Source: Microbulbifer sediminum
Lineage (GTDB): Bacteria > Pseudomonadota > Gammaproteobacteria > Pseudomonadales > Cellvibrionaceae
NCBI RefSeq assembly: GCF_021729035.1
Contig: NZ_JAJSAP010000007.1
Span: 183,452-247,451, forward strand
Direction of reading: 5' to 3'
DNA: 64,000 bases
The notes under the pieces were generated by a model that had not been told where the DNA came from, made no database searches, and was given only the letters and a program-made list of their open reading frames with translations. The position numbers and the translations under genes are program-made. This document shows, piece by piece, positions 44,819-53,643 of the stretch. Every line of letters begins with the position of its first letter. Within the stretch, counting starts at the first letter, position 1.

Positions 44819-45505
44819 ATGAGAGCAGTTGCCGCCCCCTTTACCCTGATCCTGACGCTGTTACTCAGCCTCACCGCCTGTGCCCAGGAAACCGGCAAGT
44901 TCAAGGCCGGCCAACACTACCAGGTGCTGCCACAGGCGGTACCGCAGAGCGATGACAGCAAGATCCAGGTAACAGAGCTCTTCTGGTATGGCTGTGGACA
45001 CTGCTACCACTTCGAGCCGCTCCTCAACCAGTGGAAGGCCGATATGCCCGCAGACGTGGCGCTGGACAAGATTCCTGCCATCTGGCAGCCGGTGATGGAG
45101 GTGCATGCGCGCCTGTACTACGTGGCTGACGCCATGGGCGTGCTGGACAAGATGCACCAGCCGATTTTCAACGCCATCAACAATCAGCGCGAAATGTTCG
45201 CCAACCGCGACGGTCGCGAGTGGAACCCGGACATGGACGCCATCAGGGAGCTGTTCAACGAGCACGGGGCCGACGGCGACAAGGCGGTGAAGCTGATGAA
45301 CTCCTTTGCCATCAACAGCAAGGTCAAGCAGGGGATGGCCAACCAGCGTGCCTACCAGCTGTCCGGTACCCCGGAAGTGGTCGTTGCGGGTAAATACCGC
45401 ATCAGCTCCTCCCTGCCGGGATTCAAGGGCAAGAGCAATGGCCAGCAGCTGATGCTCGAGGTAGCTGACTACCTGATTGAGAAAGAGCGCGCCAATCGCG
45501 GCTGA
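44819..45505 (+). CDS. dsbA: thiol:disulfide interchange protein DsbA
   Basis: DsbA introduces disulfides into exported proteins. The 228-residue precursor has a hydrophobic signal ending LTAC, which could act as a lipobox, and a thioredoxin fold with inserted helices. The active site is FWYGCGHCYHF near residue 58 (CGHC), and the cis-Pro loop LSGTPEVVV lies near 182. ATG 44819 has GGAG 6 nt upstream; ATG 44807 is also in frame with its own GGAAG. Synteny with cytochrome c4 supports the call. Confidence 0.95.
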   Translation: MRAVAAPFTLILTLLLSLTACAQETGKFKAGQHYQVLPQAVPQSDDSKIQVTELFWYGCGHCYHFEPLLNQWKADMPADVALDKIPAIWQPVMEVHARLYYVADAMGVLDKMHQPIFNAINNQREMFANRDGREWNPDMDAIRELFNEHGADGDKAVKLMNSFAINSKVKQGMANQRAYQLSGTPEVVVAGKYRISSSLPGFKGKSNGQQLMLEVADYLIEKERANRG

Positions 45506-45526
45506 TCACTGAAGATCATCCCTGAA

Positions 45527-45549
45527 CCCCGCCAAGTGCGGGGTTTTTT
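45527..45549 (+). terminator. intrinsic terminator after dsbA
   Basis: CCCCGC / GCGGGG around CAAGT, followed by six T. Confidence 0.92.
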
Positions 45550-45555
45550 GTGCCC

Positions 45556-45644
45556 GGCCATTACTGTCGCCAGGGTTCCCGCCACTGTTCTACTCCGACA
45601 TTACTGTGCACACCGTTCAGCTTCCCCTGGTCCCAGTAATGGCC
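45556..45644. repeat. long imperfect inverted repeat
   Basis: GGCCATTACTG-tcg-CCAGGG (45556-45575) pairs with CCCTGG-tcc-CAGTAATGGCC (45625-45644): 17 of 20 positions are Watson-Crick around a 49-nt centre. CATTACTG also recurs directly at 45599-45606. It could be a small mobile repeat or part of a decayed gene. Confidence 0.6.
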
Positions 45645-45854
45645 AGCGCTGGCGGTGAAATGAGTATTTTCGATGCTTCCGCTGCCATTGTGGGTTTTTA
45701 CGTCTAGCCTTGAGGGAAAGGGACGTGAAAAAGTGCGCAATCGCCCTTTTTCATGCCGGCGTGACTAACGCCGGCCAGGAAAACCGGCAGCTGGTGGACC
45801 CCTGGGCCCAGCATCCCAACTGCCAGACATTGGTCAGCAGTAGTCGAGTTACGC

Positions 45855-46340
45855 ATGAAGTTTTTGCGTCACCTTTTGCCCGCGCTTCCCATTTCCCGTT
45901 TCTTCCTGTCCGGCGCAATCGCCGTGGCATTTTCCCTGGTAATCGCCGGTGCCGCCAATGCCGAGGTCTCCCAGCGCGATTGGGCCGGCAACTGGCTGGT
46001 CGTCGGTGAGGGCGACGCGCAGCTGGTATGGCAGCTACACGCCGATGGCTCCGGTTACGCCTATGGGTTCCAGCCCGGGGGCGAGCTCTCCCATGGCTTC
46101 GCCATCAGCTGGACACTCCAGGGAGACCGCGTCCGGGTCAGGACCGGGGCCGCCGTGCGCTGCAGTGGCGGCGTCGTCGATGTGGCCTTTACCGGCTGGA
46201 GCCCCGTGACCCTAGACTTTGCGGTACTGGATGGACGTCATTGGCGCCAGCACGGAGGCGGGTTGCTCAGCTTCCAGCGCCGTCTGCAAGGCTGGGAGAC
46301 CCCCAAGGCCGGCAATGAGTGCCCACGGCTGAACAGCTAG
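45855..46340 (+). CDS. exported protein, first of two paralogs
   Basis: A 161-residue protein with a signal peptide (about 1-36, ANA cleavage) and a beta-rich domain starting DWAGNWLVVGEGDAQLVW. It shares the pattern WxGxWL...G[DE]A..VW.L.ADGSG..YAF, a central Cys-x-Gly-Gly and a C-terminal GW-x-PK...CP with the next gene product. Function is unknown. The Cys pair could form a disulfide. Confidence 0.7.
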   Translation: MKFLRHLLPALPISRFFLSGAIAVAFSLVIAGAANAEVSQRDWAGNWLVVGEGDAQLVWQLHADGSGYAYGFQPGGELSHGFAISWTLQGDRVRVRTGAAVRCSGGVVDVAFTGWSPVTLDFAVLDGRHWRQHGGGLLSFQRRLQGWETPKAGNECPRLNS

Positions 46341-46422
46341 GTGGGCAGCGCCCGGTGAGAGGTATTCCTTGCCGGTGCTCTCCTCAGGGACGAGTAAAGC
46401 GACTGACTGGAGAAGAGCGGTA

Positions 46423-47115
46423 ATGCAGCGGCGCTTGATTCTCACGGCGGTTCTGGGCCTGGTGTTCGGGACCGCGTTTGTCCAGGCCCAGCCGGAGACG
46501 GGGGAAACTCCCGCCGAGGATGGATGGGGTTGGCAGACGGAATCCCGCCTGGAGGCGGAGCAGTGGGTGGGTGACTGGCTGATATCCCGCGATGGGGAAG
46601 CGCATCATGTATGGAGCCTGAAGGCCGACGGCAGCGGCCGTTCCTACGCCTTCACCGAGCGTAAAAACGGGGATATGCGCTTCGCCTACGGCTACGACAT
46701 CCAGTGGTATTTCGACCCGTTCACACAGATGGCCAATATCAAGACCGAGCGGCGCATCGTCTGCCGGGGAGGCAAACTCTACCCGTACTTCCTCACCCTG
46801 AAATCCTACGAAAGTGACTACGCCGTACGCGGCAAGTACGCCTGGCAGACCACCTGGACCGAGGCCAGTATCGGTGAGAACAACCTGCACAAGTCCCTGA
46901 TTGTCTTCGTTACGCCGCTATCCGGCTGGCACAACCCGCGCAAGGACGCTCCCTGCCCGGAATTCCCCAGTATCGAGCTGGAGCAGGATATTGACCGGGC
47001 GCTGGATCGCTGGGATAGCGAGGCGGAGCGCGCCCGGGTGAGCGCGGAGAGCGCGAAGGATGTTACTCCGGCCGACGATGAGCCTGAAATAGAGGGGGAA
47101 TCATTCAACGATTGA
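46423..47115 (+). CDS. exported protein, second of two paralogs
   Basis: A 230-residue protein with a signal peptide (about 1-21, VQA cleavage) and the same domain as its upstream neighbour (QWVGDWLISRDGEAHHVW; LKADGSGRSYAF; CRGG; LSGWHNPR...CPEF). An extra acidic, helical C-terminal tail (about 185-230) is present. ATG 46423 is chosen to start the signal peptide. The tandem arrangement points to gene duplication. Confidence 0.7.
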   Translation: MQRRLILTAVLGLVFGTAFVQAQPETGETPAEDGWGWQTESRLEAEQWVGDWLISRDGEAHHVWSLKADGSGRSYAFTERKNGDMRFAYGYDIQWYFDPFTQMANIKTERRIVCRGGKLYPYFLTLKSYESDYAVRGKYAWQTTWTEASIGENNLHKSLIVFVTPLSGWHNPRKDAPCPEFPSIELEQDIDRALDRWDSEAERARVSAESAKDVTPADDEPEIEGESFND

Positions 47116-47172
47116 GGGGCCGCAGCATGTCGTTCGCGGCCCGAACCAACCACACCGGGAGTGAATCGATGT

Positions 47173-47583
47173 ATGAACGCCACCATAGGGTTGGAAAAAC
47201 TACTGCGCAGCAGTGAACCAAAATTACATGGCAGTGCCTGTGTCTCCTGTACGCTCAGGGCTGACCAGTTGCCGCTGCTGGCCTGCCAGTGCCTGTTACT
47301 GGTAAGCGAGCGCGACGGCTTCAGCGCGATCATGCCGCGGGAGTTGGCCGAGCGCGAGGGTATAACCGTGGAGTCGCCACTATGCCGCATTAGCCTGACC
47401 CAGCGGCACGGGCAGGAGCTGCCCGGGCTCCTGTCTGCACTCGCCGGCGAACTGGAGAGTGCCAGGATCAGTGCGCGCATCACTTCGACGCCGCAGGGAC
47501 ATCACCTGTTTGTGCCGGAAGCGCAGGCCCAGCAGACACTCACTCTGTTACGGGGTATCGGCAACCGGGCACAGTACTGTTAG
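47173..47583 (+). CDS. ACT domain protein (COG3602-like)
   Basis: A 136-residue protein in two ACT-like parts. The N-terminal part has HGSACVSCTLRADQLPLL, a beta strand set, then GFSAIMPRELAEREGI. The C-terminal part has CRISLTQRHGQELPGLL and ITSTPQGHHLFVPEAQA. The last segment, ending in the VPE...A..L.L pattern, is characteristic of this family of small stand-alone ACT proteins. The ligand is unknown; amino acid binding is typical. The ATG at 47173 (MNATIGLEKLL) is preferred to GTG 47161. Confidence 0.75.
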   Translation: MNATIGLEKLLRSSEPKLHGSACVSCTLRADQLPLLACQCLLLVSERDGFSAIMPRELAEREGITVESPLCRISLTQRHGQELPGLLSALAGELESARISARITSTPQGHHLFVPEAQAQQTLTLLRGIGNRAQYC

Positions 47584-47608
47584 CGCTTGCCCGGTTCGCC
47601 GGCCGGCT

Positions 47609-48343
47609 ATGCAAATCGACTATCCGCTGGTGCAACCCCACGGCGAGATCCGCCAGGTACTGCCGGATATCTTTTATATCCCCGGTAGTGCGCAGCTGGC
47701 GCCAGCCGCCGCGGTAAACAGGAATATGGGCATTGTCCGTTGTGGTGACGAGCTGGTGCTGGTAAACCCGGTGCGGCTGAGGCCATCGCAGGAGGAAAAG
47801 CTGGAGGACCTCGGACATGTGCGCCATGCCGTGCGCCTGGGCTACTTCCATGGGTGTGACGACCTGTATTACCGGGACCGTTTCAACCTGACGTTCTGGA
47901 GCCAGCCCCATTCCGATTATTACCCGGCCCCGGCGGCAGACGTCCTGGTCAGGGATGCGGGCGAATGCCCGGTACCGGGGGGGCGGTTTTTCGAATTTTC
48001 CCGGGGCCGCCACCCCGAAGCCGCACTGCTGGTGCCGGCATGCGGGGGCCTGTTGATGACCTGCGACGCACTGCAGTACTGGGCCTCGTGGTGCGGTTGC
48101 AACTGGTGCGGCCGCAACCTGCTGCGGCTTGCCGGCTTTCGCCGCGGCATGCAGGTGGCACCCACCTGGTGCCGGCGGATGGTGCCGGATGGAATGGACC
48201 CGACCTGTTGGCTGCGGGATGACTTCGAGCGATTGCTGGAGCTGCCTTTCCTGCACCTGATCGCCGCCCATGGCGATTTCTGTGCCGATAACGCCCACGA
48301 GGAGGTGGCCCGCGCGGTGGCCAGGCGCTTTACGCGGCACTGA
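47609..48343 (+). CDS. metallo-beta-lactamase-fold-like protein lacking the metal motif (DUF4336-like)
   Basis: A 244-residue protein whose opening (IFYIPG ... NRNMGIVRCGDELVLVNPVRL) has the strand pattern of MBL-fold proteins. The usual HxHxDH is replaced by YFHGCDDLYY near residue 78, so zinc hydrolysis is doubtful. Several Cys residues occur later (WASWCGCNWCGRN near 162). It starts 26 nt after the ACT gene. The fold call is moderate and no function is assigned. Confidence 0.55.
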   Translation: MQIDYPLVQPHGEIRQVLPDIFYIPGSAQLAPAAAVNRNMGIVRCGDELVLVNPVRLRPSQEEKLEDLGHVRHAVRLGYFHGCDDLYYRDRFNLTFWSQPHSDYYPAPAADVLVRDAGECPVPGGRFFEFSRGRHPEAALLVPACGGLLMTCDALQYWASWCGCNWCGRNLLRLAGFRRGMQVAPTWCRRMVPDGMDPTCWLRDDFERLLELPFLHLIAAHGDFCADNAHEEVARAVARRFTRH

Positions 48344-48535
48344 CGGGGCCAGGCCGGCCAGAGCTTGCCGGTAGCCTTTCCTTCATGGCGCGTGGCGCTG
48401 ATGCCGAGTCGTTGGCAATACCGGTCGCTTGGATCGTGGTAACCTTGCTGGCGTAAAACAAGACATCCCGCGGGTCCCCGGTGCGCTGTGGTGGCCGGTG
48501 GCGGGCATTATCAAACGCTGAACAAGATCCTGACG

Positions 48536-50158
48536 ATGAGATTCTCTACATTGCTCGGCGCCCTGGTTGCGGGTGCTGTTGTTGCCTGTGCCAGTCATCC
48601 ACCGCCCCTGCCGCAGGCGAATGCGGACCACATTCGCCATCATGTGGAGTACCTGGCCGCGGACGAGCTCGCCGGCCGCGAAACGGGCACGCCCGGTTAC
48701 CGCCGCGCTGCAGAATATGTTGCCGGGCAGTTTAGCGCGCTGGGGTTGCAGCCCGCCGGTGGCGGGAGCTTCCTGCAGGAGGTCCCCTTCCGCCGGGCGA
48801 GCTGGGAAGGTCGCGAGCCGACGCTGGTTCTGCAGGGGCGCGACGGTGATATCACCTTTCACTTCGGCGAGGACTTTGTGGCCTCGCCGCCCACCATCGC
48901 TGAGGAGACGGCCACTACCGCGGGCCTGGTATTTGTCGGCTTTGGCATCGACGCGCCGGAGCACGGTATCGATGACTATGCGGGCCTGGATGTGGATGGC
49001 AAGATCGCGGTCTTCCTGTCCGGCCGGCCCACCAGTCTTTCCAGCGAAGTGGGCGCCCACTTCGCTTCCTCCCGCACCAAGCGAGAGACTGCGGCGCGCC
49101 ACGGTGCGGTCGGTTACATAACCCTCAACACGCCGCGGCGCGAGCAGCGCTGGCCGTTCGCCAGGGCCGTAAAGCAGCGGAATGATGCCAGCTTTGACTG
49201 GCTCGGTGCCGACGACCAGCCCGGGAACGCGATCCCGGGGCTGCATCCCGGGGTCTATCTGGACATGCCCGCCGCGCGCCAGTTGTTTATGGGGGCGGAG
49301 CGCAGCCTGGATACGGTGTTCACCGAAATTGCGAATGGACTGGCCCCGCGCGGTTTTGCGCTGCCGTATCGCGCCTCGCTGAGCAGCGGCGCCCGGCATG
49401 AGCAGGTGGTGAGCCCCAACGTGGTCGCGGTTCTGCCGGGCAGCGATCCAGAGCTGAAAGATGAGTACGTGGTCTTTTCGGCGCATCTTGACCACCTGGG
49501 AGAGGATCCCGAGGGGCGAATCGTCAATGGGGCGCAGGACAATGCCGCCGGCATCGCCATCATGCTGGAAACCGCGCGGCTGTTTGTCGAGTCCGGGCGT
49601 GCACCGCGCCGCTCGTTGATGTTCGTGGCCGTCACGGCCGAGGAAAAGGGGTTGCTGGGTTCTGACTATTTTGCCCGGCATCCGCCGGTGGCCCCGGGCG
49701 CGATGGTGGCCAACATCAACCTGGACATGCCGATGCTGCTCTATCCCTTCGCGGACATCATCGCGTTCGGCGCCGAGCACTCATCACTGGGCGGGACCGT
49801 GGCGCGGGCGGCTGCGCGCGCGGACCTGAAGCTCAGCCCGGACCCCATGCCCGAGCAGGTAATCTTCGTACGCAGCGACCATTACAGTTTCGTGCGCCAG
49901 GGAGTGCCGGCGATTTACCTGATTACCGGCCGCGAGGCCCTGGATCCCCAGGTTGATGGTACCGCCGTCCAGAACAGGTTCTTCCAGGAGCGCTATCACC
50001 AGCATACCGATGAGGCCGATGCCCGGGTCGATTACGTAGCCGCGCAACAATTCGCCCGGGTCAACTACGCCATTGCCCGCGAGGTGGCCGACGCCGACCG
50101 CAAGCCACGCTGGTACGAAGGGGATTTCTTCGGTGAGCTGTTCGCCCCCGGGGGATGA
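48536..50158 (+). CDS. M28-family aminopeptidase lipoprotein with PA domain
   Basis: A 540-residue secreted zinc aminopeptidase. A lipoprotein signal ends AVVAC near residue 19. A protease-associated domain is inserted in the middle (about 100-300). The metal ligands are visible in FSAHLDHLG near 315, NGAQDNAAGIA near 332, VTAEEKGLLGSDYF near 368, NLDMPM near 396 and RSDHYSFVRQGVP near 446. The start is ATG 48536, which gives the signal peptide. It likely digests peptides at the cell surface. Confidence 0.92.
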   Translation: MRFSTLLGALVAGAVVACASHPPPLPQANADHIRHHVEYLAADELAGRETGTPGYRRAAEYVAGQFSALGLQPAGGGSFLQEVPFRRASWEGREPTLVLQGRDGDITFHFGEDFVASPPTIAEETATTAGLVFVGFGIDAPEHGIDDYAGLDVDGKIAVFLSGRPTSLSSEVGAHFASSRTKRETAARHGAVGYITLNTPRREQRWPFARAVKQRNDASFDWLGADDQPGNAIPGLHPGVYLDMPAARQLFMGAERSLDTVFTEIANGLAPRGFALPYRASLSSGARHEQVVSPNVVAVLPGSDPELKDEYVVFSAHLDHLGEDPEGRIVNGAQDNAAGIAIMLETARLFVESGRAPRRSLMFVAVTAEEKGLLGSDYFARHPPVAPGAMVANINLDMPMLLYPFADIIAFGAEHSSLGGTVARAAARADLKLSPDPMPEQVIFVRSDHYSFVRQGVPAIYLITGREALDPQVDGTAVQNRFFQERYHQHTDEADARVDYVAAQQFARVNYAIAREVADADRKPRWYEGDFFGELFAPGG

Positions 50159-50171
50159 TCGGCGCTGCACA

Positions 50172-51284
50172 TCAACTGCGCACTACCACCGCGGTGCGCA
50201 GTCGCTCCCTCCCAAACATGGACATACGGGCAAAATCTTCGCGGGCAATGGGCAGGTAACTGCTGTCCAGCTGGTCCCAGAGCTCATCGCTGTCGGGATC
50301 GTGTACGTACAGGCAGCGGTCGTCCATACCCACCAGCGTTACCCAGTGGGGTACCTTTTTGCCATCGAGCCGGTAGGTGCTGACCAGCAGTAGCACCAGT
50401 GCACCTGACCCAAGCCACTGCTGCAGCTGCTCCTGGGTGAACTCCTCAGGTACCACCTGCATGCCTGCGGCAGTCGCTGCCGCGCGGAAATCCGCATCCA
50501 CCTGGCTGATCACTTTCTTTTTCCCGGCTGCTCGCACACTGTCGATAAACAGCGGACCTTCCCGGTTCAGGTACACAGAGGCATCGAAGCCGCGCGCGCG
50601 CAACGCCAGCCCCAGACCCACCGGGTGACAGCCACCGTGGCCGGAGGTCATAAAAATGGTGGTGGCCTCCCGCCACAGGGCCAGTTCTTCGCTGACCGAG
50701 GGGCGGTAGCTGCTGTCCAGGGCCGCCATGGCCATCATGGCGGCAGCAGGGCCACAGGTGAAATCGGTTGTCTGCCGGTACCATGGCACTGCCAGCCGAT
50801 GCAGGTTTTCCGGATGGTAGTGGATGCGTTTCTGCATGCGCAGGGCATGGCTGTCATCCTGGTAATAGTTGAGGTAGCGGCCGAAGGCGCGGTAACCCAG
50901 TGCCTGGTACAGCGCGATCGCGGCCTGGTTGTGCTCGGCAACTTCCAGGCGCATGAAAAAACGACCGCTGTCACTGGCGGCTCTTTCCACTGCAGACACC
51001 AGGCAACGGCCAATACCCTGGCCGCGGGCGCTACTGGCCACTGCCAGCGAATAGAGCCGTGCCAGCCGGGTACCGCGCCGTAAAATGACCAGTGCGTAGC
51101 CAAGCAGCGACGTGTCCCGCTCCGCCAGCAGGAACACACAATTGTCGGCCGTTACCCAGTGGCGCAGGCGTCTGCGGCTGAGCCGGTCGCGGGCGAAGGA
51201 GGACTGTTCAAGGTCGTGGAGGGCCGCCACATCGGCGGGCATCGCGGGCCGGATTACAAGGTCGGTTTTTTCCGGGGAGGGCAT
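50172..51284 (-). CDS. GNAT acetyltransferase-C39-like peptidase fusion
   Basis: A 370-residue two-domain protein. Residues about 8-165 are a GNAT acetyltransferase (acetyl-CoA loop ASSARGQGIGRCLV near residue 84; AIALYQALGYRAFGRY near 121). Residues about 170-370 are a C39-type papain-like peptidase: QTTDFTCGPAAAMMA near 174 with the catalytic Cys, PHWVTLVGMDD near 316 with the His, and HDPDSDELW with the Asp. ATG 51284 is chosen; upstream in-frame ATG codons lie in the promoter to the next gene. It faces away from an RLAN-type ATP-grasp ligase, and the two probably act together on a peptide or peptide-like metabolite. Confidence 0.88.
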   Translation of the reverse strand: MPSPEKTDLVIRPAMPADVAALHDLEQSSFARDRLSRRRLRHWVTADNCVFLLAERDTSLLGYALVILRRGTRLARLYSLAVASSARGQGIGRCLVSAVERAASDSGRFFMRLEVAEHNQAAIALYQALGYRAFGRYLNYYQDDSHALRMQKRIHYHPENLHRLAVPWYRQTTDFTCGPAAAMMAMAALDSSYRPSVSEELALWREATTIFMTSGHGGCHPVGLGLALRARGFDASVYLNREGPLFIDSVRAAGKKKVISQVDADFRAAATAAGMQVVPEEFTQEQLQQWLGSGALVLLLVSTYRLDGKKVPHWVTLVGMDDRCLYVHDPDSDELWDQLDSSYLPIAREDFARMSMFGRERLRTAVVVRS

Positions 51285-51477
51285 AGGGGGCCTGTCGGCG
51301 GGAAGCCGTGAATACCGCGACATTGCGGCTGCGCAACAGTAGCAGAATCGTCCCGGAAGGGAAGATTCCCCGGTAAAAAAACGCATAAAAAATCTATAGG
51401 CCGATCTCCGGTTTTGCTCTATCTTTCGCCTGCTGTCCGGCGTCCGCCGGACCCGATCCTGCGAGGCTTTCCTGCCG

Positions 51478-52959
51478 ATGTCCCGGGTACTTATTGTTAT
51501 CGACCAGCCAAGTGACTGGGCCCCCTATTATCCCAGCGAGCACGTCATCACTTTTGCCGAATACCTGGCACTACCTTGCCCCCAGCAGCGGGTGCGGGTG
51601 ATCAACCTGTGTGGTGACTATCAATACCGCAGTGAGGGCTATTACTGCTCCCTGCTGGCGGAGGCGCGCAGCCACCACGTGCTGCCCAGTGTGCGTAGCC
51701 TCAATGACCTGGCGCTGCCGCAACTCTACAAGCTCCAGCTGGGGGGCATCCTGCCAGCGCTGGGCAAGCTGCCGGCACCGGCCGACGGCAGCAACGAACT
51801 ACGGGTCAAGTCGTATTTCGGGCGCTGCCCCGAGCCGGTGTTGCAGCCGCTGGCGCGATTGCTGTTCGACCGTTTTCCCTGTCCGGTGCTGGAAATCCAC
51901 CTGGTCCGCAACCAGTCCTGGGAAATTGCCGACCTGCATGTCTGTTCCCATCGCGACCTGGACGATGCAGAGGAGACGCTTTTTGCCGAGGCGCTGGATG
52001 GTTTCAGCAACCAGGTGTGGCGGCCGCGCAAAAAGAGTGAAAGCACCCGTTACGACCTGGCCATTCTGGTCAACCCGGAGGAACCACTGCCACCGTCGGA
52101 TAGCTTCGCCCTGAAGAAATTTGCCAGCGCCGGTCGCGAGCTGGGTTTTGCCGTGGAGATGATTACACCGGCCGACTACATGCGCCTGCCGGAATTCGAT
52201 GCGCTGTTCATCCGCGAAACCACGTCCATCGACCATCACACCTACCGCTTCGCCAAGCGGGCCGAAGCGGAAGGCCTGGTGGTATTGGACGATCCCACCA
52301 GCATCCTGCGCTGCACCAACAAAATCTACCTGGCTGACCTGTTTCGCATCCACAGGGTGCCGGCGCCCCGCACCGTTATCCTGCGTCGGGGCGACGAGGC
52401 GGGGTTACAGGCGGCAGTGCAGGCGCTGGGCCTGCCGATGGTGATCAAGATCCCGGATGGCTCTTTTTCCCGCGGGGTGGTCAAGGTAAAGAGCGAGGAG
52501 GAACTGCGCGACCGGCTGGGCGAGTTGTTTGCGGAGTCCAGTCTGCTGCTGGCACAGGAGTTCCTGTACACCGAGTTTGACTGGCGTATCGGCGTTCTCA
52601 ATAACCGGCCGCTGTATGCGTGTCGTTACTACATGGCCAAGAACCACTGGCAGATTTACAACCACGGTAACAAGAAAAACAGCAGCGGCGGTTTCGCGAC
52701 CCTGCCGACCTTCGAGGTCCCGAAAGCGGTGCTGCAGGCCGCGCTGCGGGCCACCCGCCCGATCGGCAATGGTTTTTACGGCGTCGATGTGAAGGAGTCC
52801 GCGGGCAAGGGCTATGTGATCGAGGTCAATGACAATCCCTCGATCGACAGCGGCGTGGAAGACAAGTACCTGGGCAGGGAGCTGTATCGCCAGATCCTGT
52901 CGGAGTTTATCCGGCGACTGGAGGCGCGCCGTATTGGGAGACAGGAAGCCCGGGCCTGA
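51478..52959 (+). CDS. RimK-like ATP-grasp ligase with N-terminal RLAN domain
   Basis: A 493-residue protein. The N-terminal ~200 residues match the RLAN domain seen in RimK relatives (VLIVIDQPSDWAPYYPSEHV; VINLCGDYQYRSEGYYCSLLAEAR). The C-terminal ATP-grasp domain follows, with CTNKIYLADLFRIHRVP near residue 279, MVIKIPDGSFSRGVVKV near 320, LAQEFLYTEFDWRIG near 359, and the metal-binding VIEVNDNPSIDSG near 447. Such enzymes join amino acids or carboxylates to amines using ATP. The substrate is not known. It is divergent from the GNAT-C39 gene across 193 nt. Confidence 0.9.
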   Translation: MSRVLIVIDQPSDWAPYYPSEHVITFAEYLALPCPQQRVRVINLCGDYQYRSEGYYCSLLAEARSHHVLPSVRSLNDLALPQLYKLQLGGILPALGKLPAPADGSNELRVKSYFGRCPEPVLQPLARLLFDRFPCPVLEIHLVRNQSWEIADLHVCSHRDLDDAEETLFAEALDGFSNQVWRPRKKSESTRYDLAILVNPEEPLPPSDSFALKKFASAGRELGFAVEMITPADYMRLPEFDALFIRETTSIDHHTYRFAKRAEAEGLVVLDDPTSILRCTNKIYLADLFRIHRVPAPRTVILRRGDEAGLQAAVQALGLPMVIKIPDGSFSRGVVKVKSEEELRDRLGELFAESSLLLAQEFLYTEFDWRIGVLNNRPLYACRYYMAKNHWQIYNHGNKKNSSGGFATLPTFEVPKAVLQAALRATRPIGNGFYGVDVKESAGKGYVIEVNDNPSIDSGVEDKYLGRELYRQILSEFIRRLEARRIGRQEARA

Positions 52960-53078
52960 CAGGGCATGCCGCTGTAATAAGCTGTAATCCCGTACCAGTG
53001 AGGCTCATGTTAATCTCCCCGCCGGCTGGCGCTTCTGTCTACCAGTCGACGGATAAAAAATATACTAAAGGACGAAAC

Positions 53079-53573
53079 ATGATTAAGAAAATTACCCTGG
53101 GGGCCTCAATTGCTGCTCTGACCCTGGCTACTGGCTGTGCCAGTATCCTCAGCGACAGCAAGTACCCGGTAACCATCAGCAGCACGCCTACCGGTGCCAA
53201 CTTCTCTGTCACCAACGAAGCGGGCCTCGATGTGCATTCCGGTGTTACTCCGGACACCATCACCCTGGATGCGTCCGACGGTTTCTTCTCGTCTGCCAGC
53301 TACACCGTCAAATACCAGATGGCCGGGTACAACGAACAGACTTTCGAGATCAAGGCGGGCATGGATGGTTGGTACCTTGGCAACATCCTGCTGGGCGGCC
53401 TGATTGGCATGTTGATTGTGGACCCGGCCACCGGTGCCATGTGGAAGCTGCCGGAAACCGCCAATGCCACCCTGCAGCCGCAGACTGCAGCCGCTGCTGC
53501 CGAGGACCTGACCATCGCCTCTATCGACCAGGTGCCGGAAGAACTGAAATCCCAGCTCGTGCGTGTGAAGTAA
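53079..53573 (+). CDS. lipoprotein with PEGA-like beta domain
   Basis: A 164-residue lipoprotein: signal MIKKITLGASIAAL with lipobox LATGC, then a beta-rich region (YPVTISSTPTGANFSV), a Gly-rich hydrophobic segment (about 105-120), and an Ala-rich tail. The first part resembles PEGA-type repeats. ATG 53079 has AAAGGAC upstream. It is followed by a terminator. Function is unknown. Confidence 0.75.
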   Translation: MIKKITLGASIAALTLATGCASILSDSKYPVTISSTPTGANFSVTNEAGLDVHSGVTPDTITLDASDGFFSSASYTVKYQMAGYNEQTFEIKAGMDGWYLGNILLGGLIGMLIVDPATGAMWKLPETANATLQPQTAAAAAEDLTIASIDQVPEELKSQLVRVK

Positions 53574-53610
53574 TCCCGTTACTGCCCGCAAGGGTGGGAG
53601 CAGAGCGCGA

Positions 53611-53634
53611 AACCACCCTCCGGGGTGGTTTTTT
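53611..53634 (+). terminator. intrinsic terminator after the lipoprotein gene
   Basis: AACCACCC / GGGTGGTT around TCCG, with a six-T tail. It lies between convergent genes and may also slow the finR transcript. Confidence 0.88.
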
Positions 53635-53643
53635 AATGGCCGG

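Larger units (their letters stand above)
45506..45854. other. intergenic region with terminator and long inverted repeat
   Basis: 349 nt after dsbA. It holds the dsbA terminator (45527-45549), the inverted repeat at 45556-45644, and a minus-strand stretch (about 45562-45720) that reads like protein without a visible start. Nothing else is recognised before the next gene. Confidence 0.5.

Noticed and set aside
51285..51477. Graspetide-type precursor peptide between the GNAT-C39 and ATP-grasp genes
   Set aside because: No short open frame with a ribosome binding site and a core-like repeated motif was seen in the gap.
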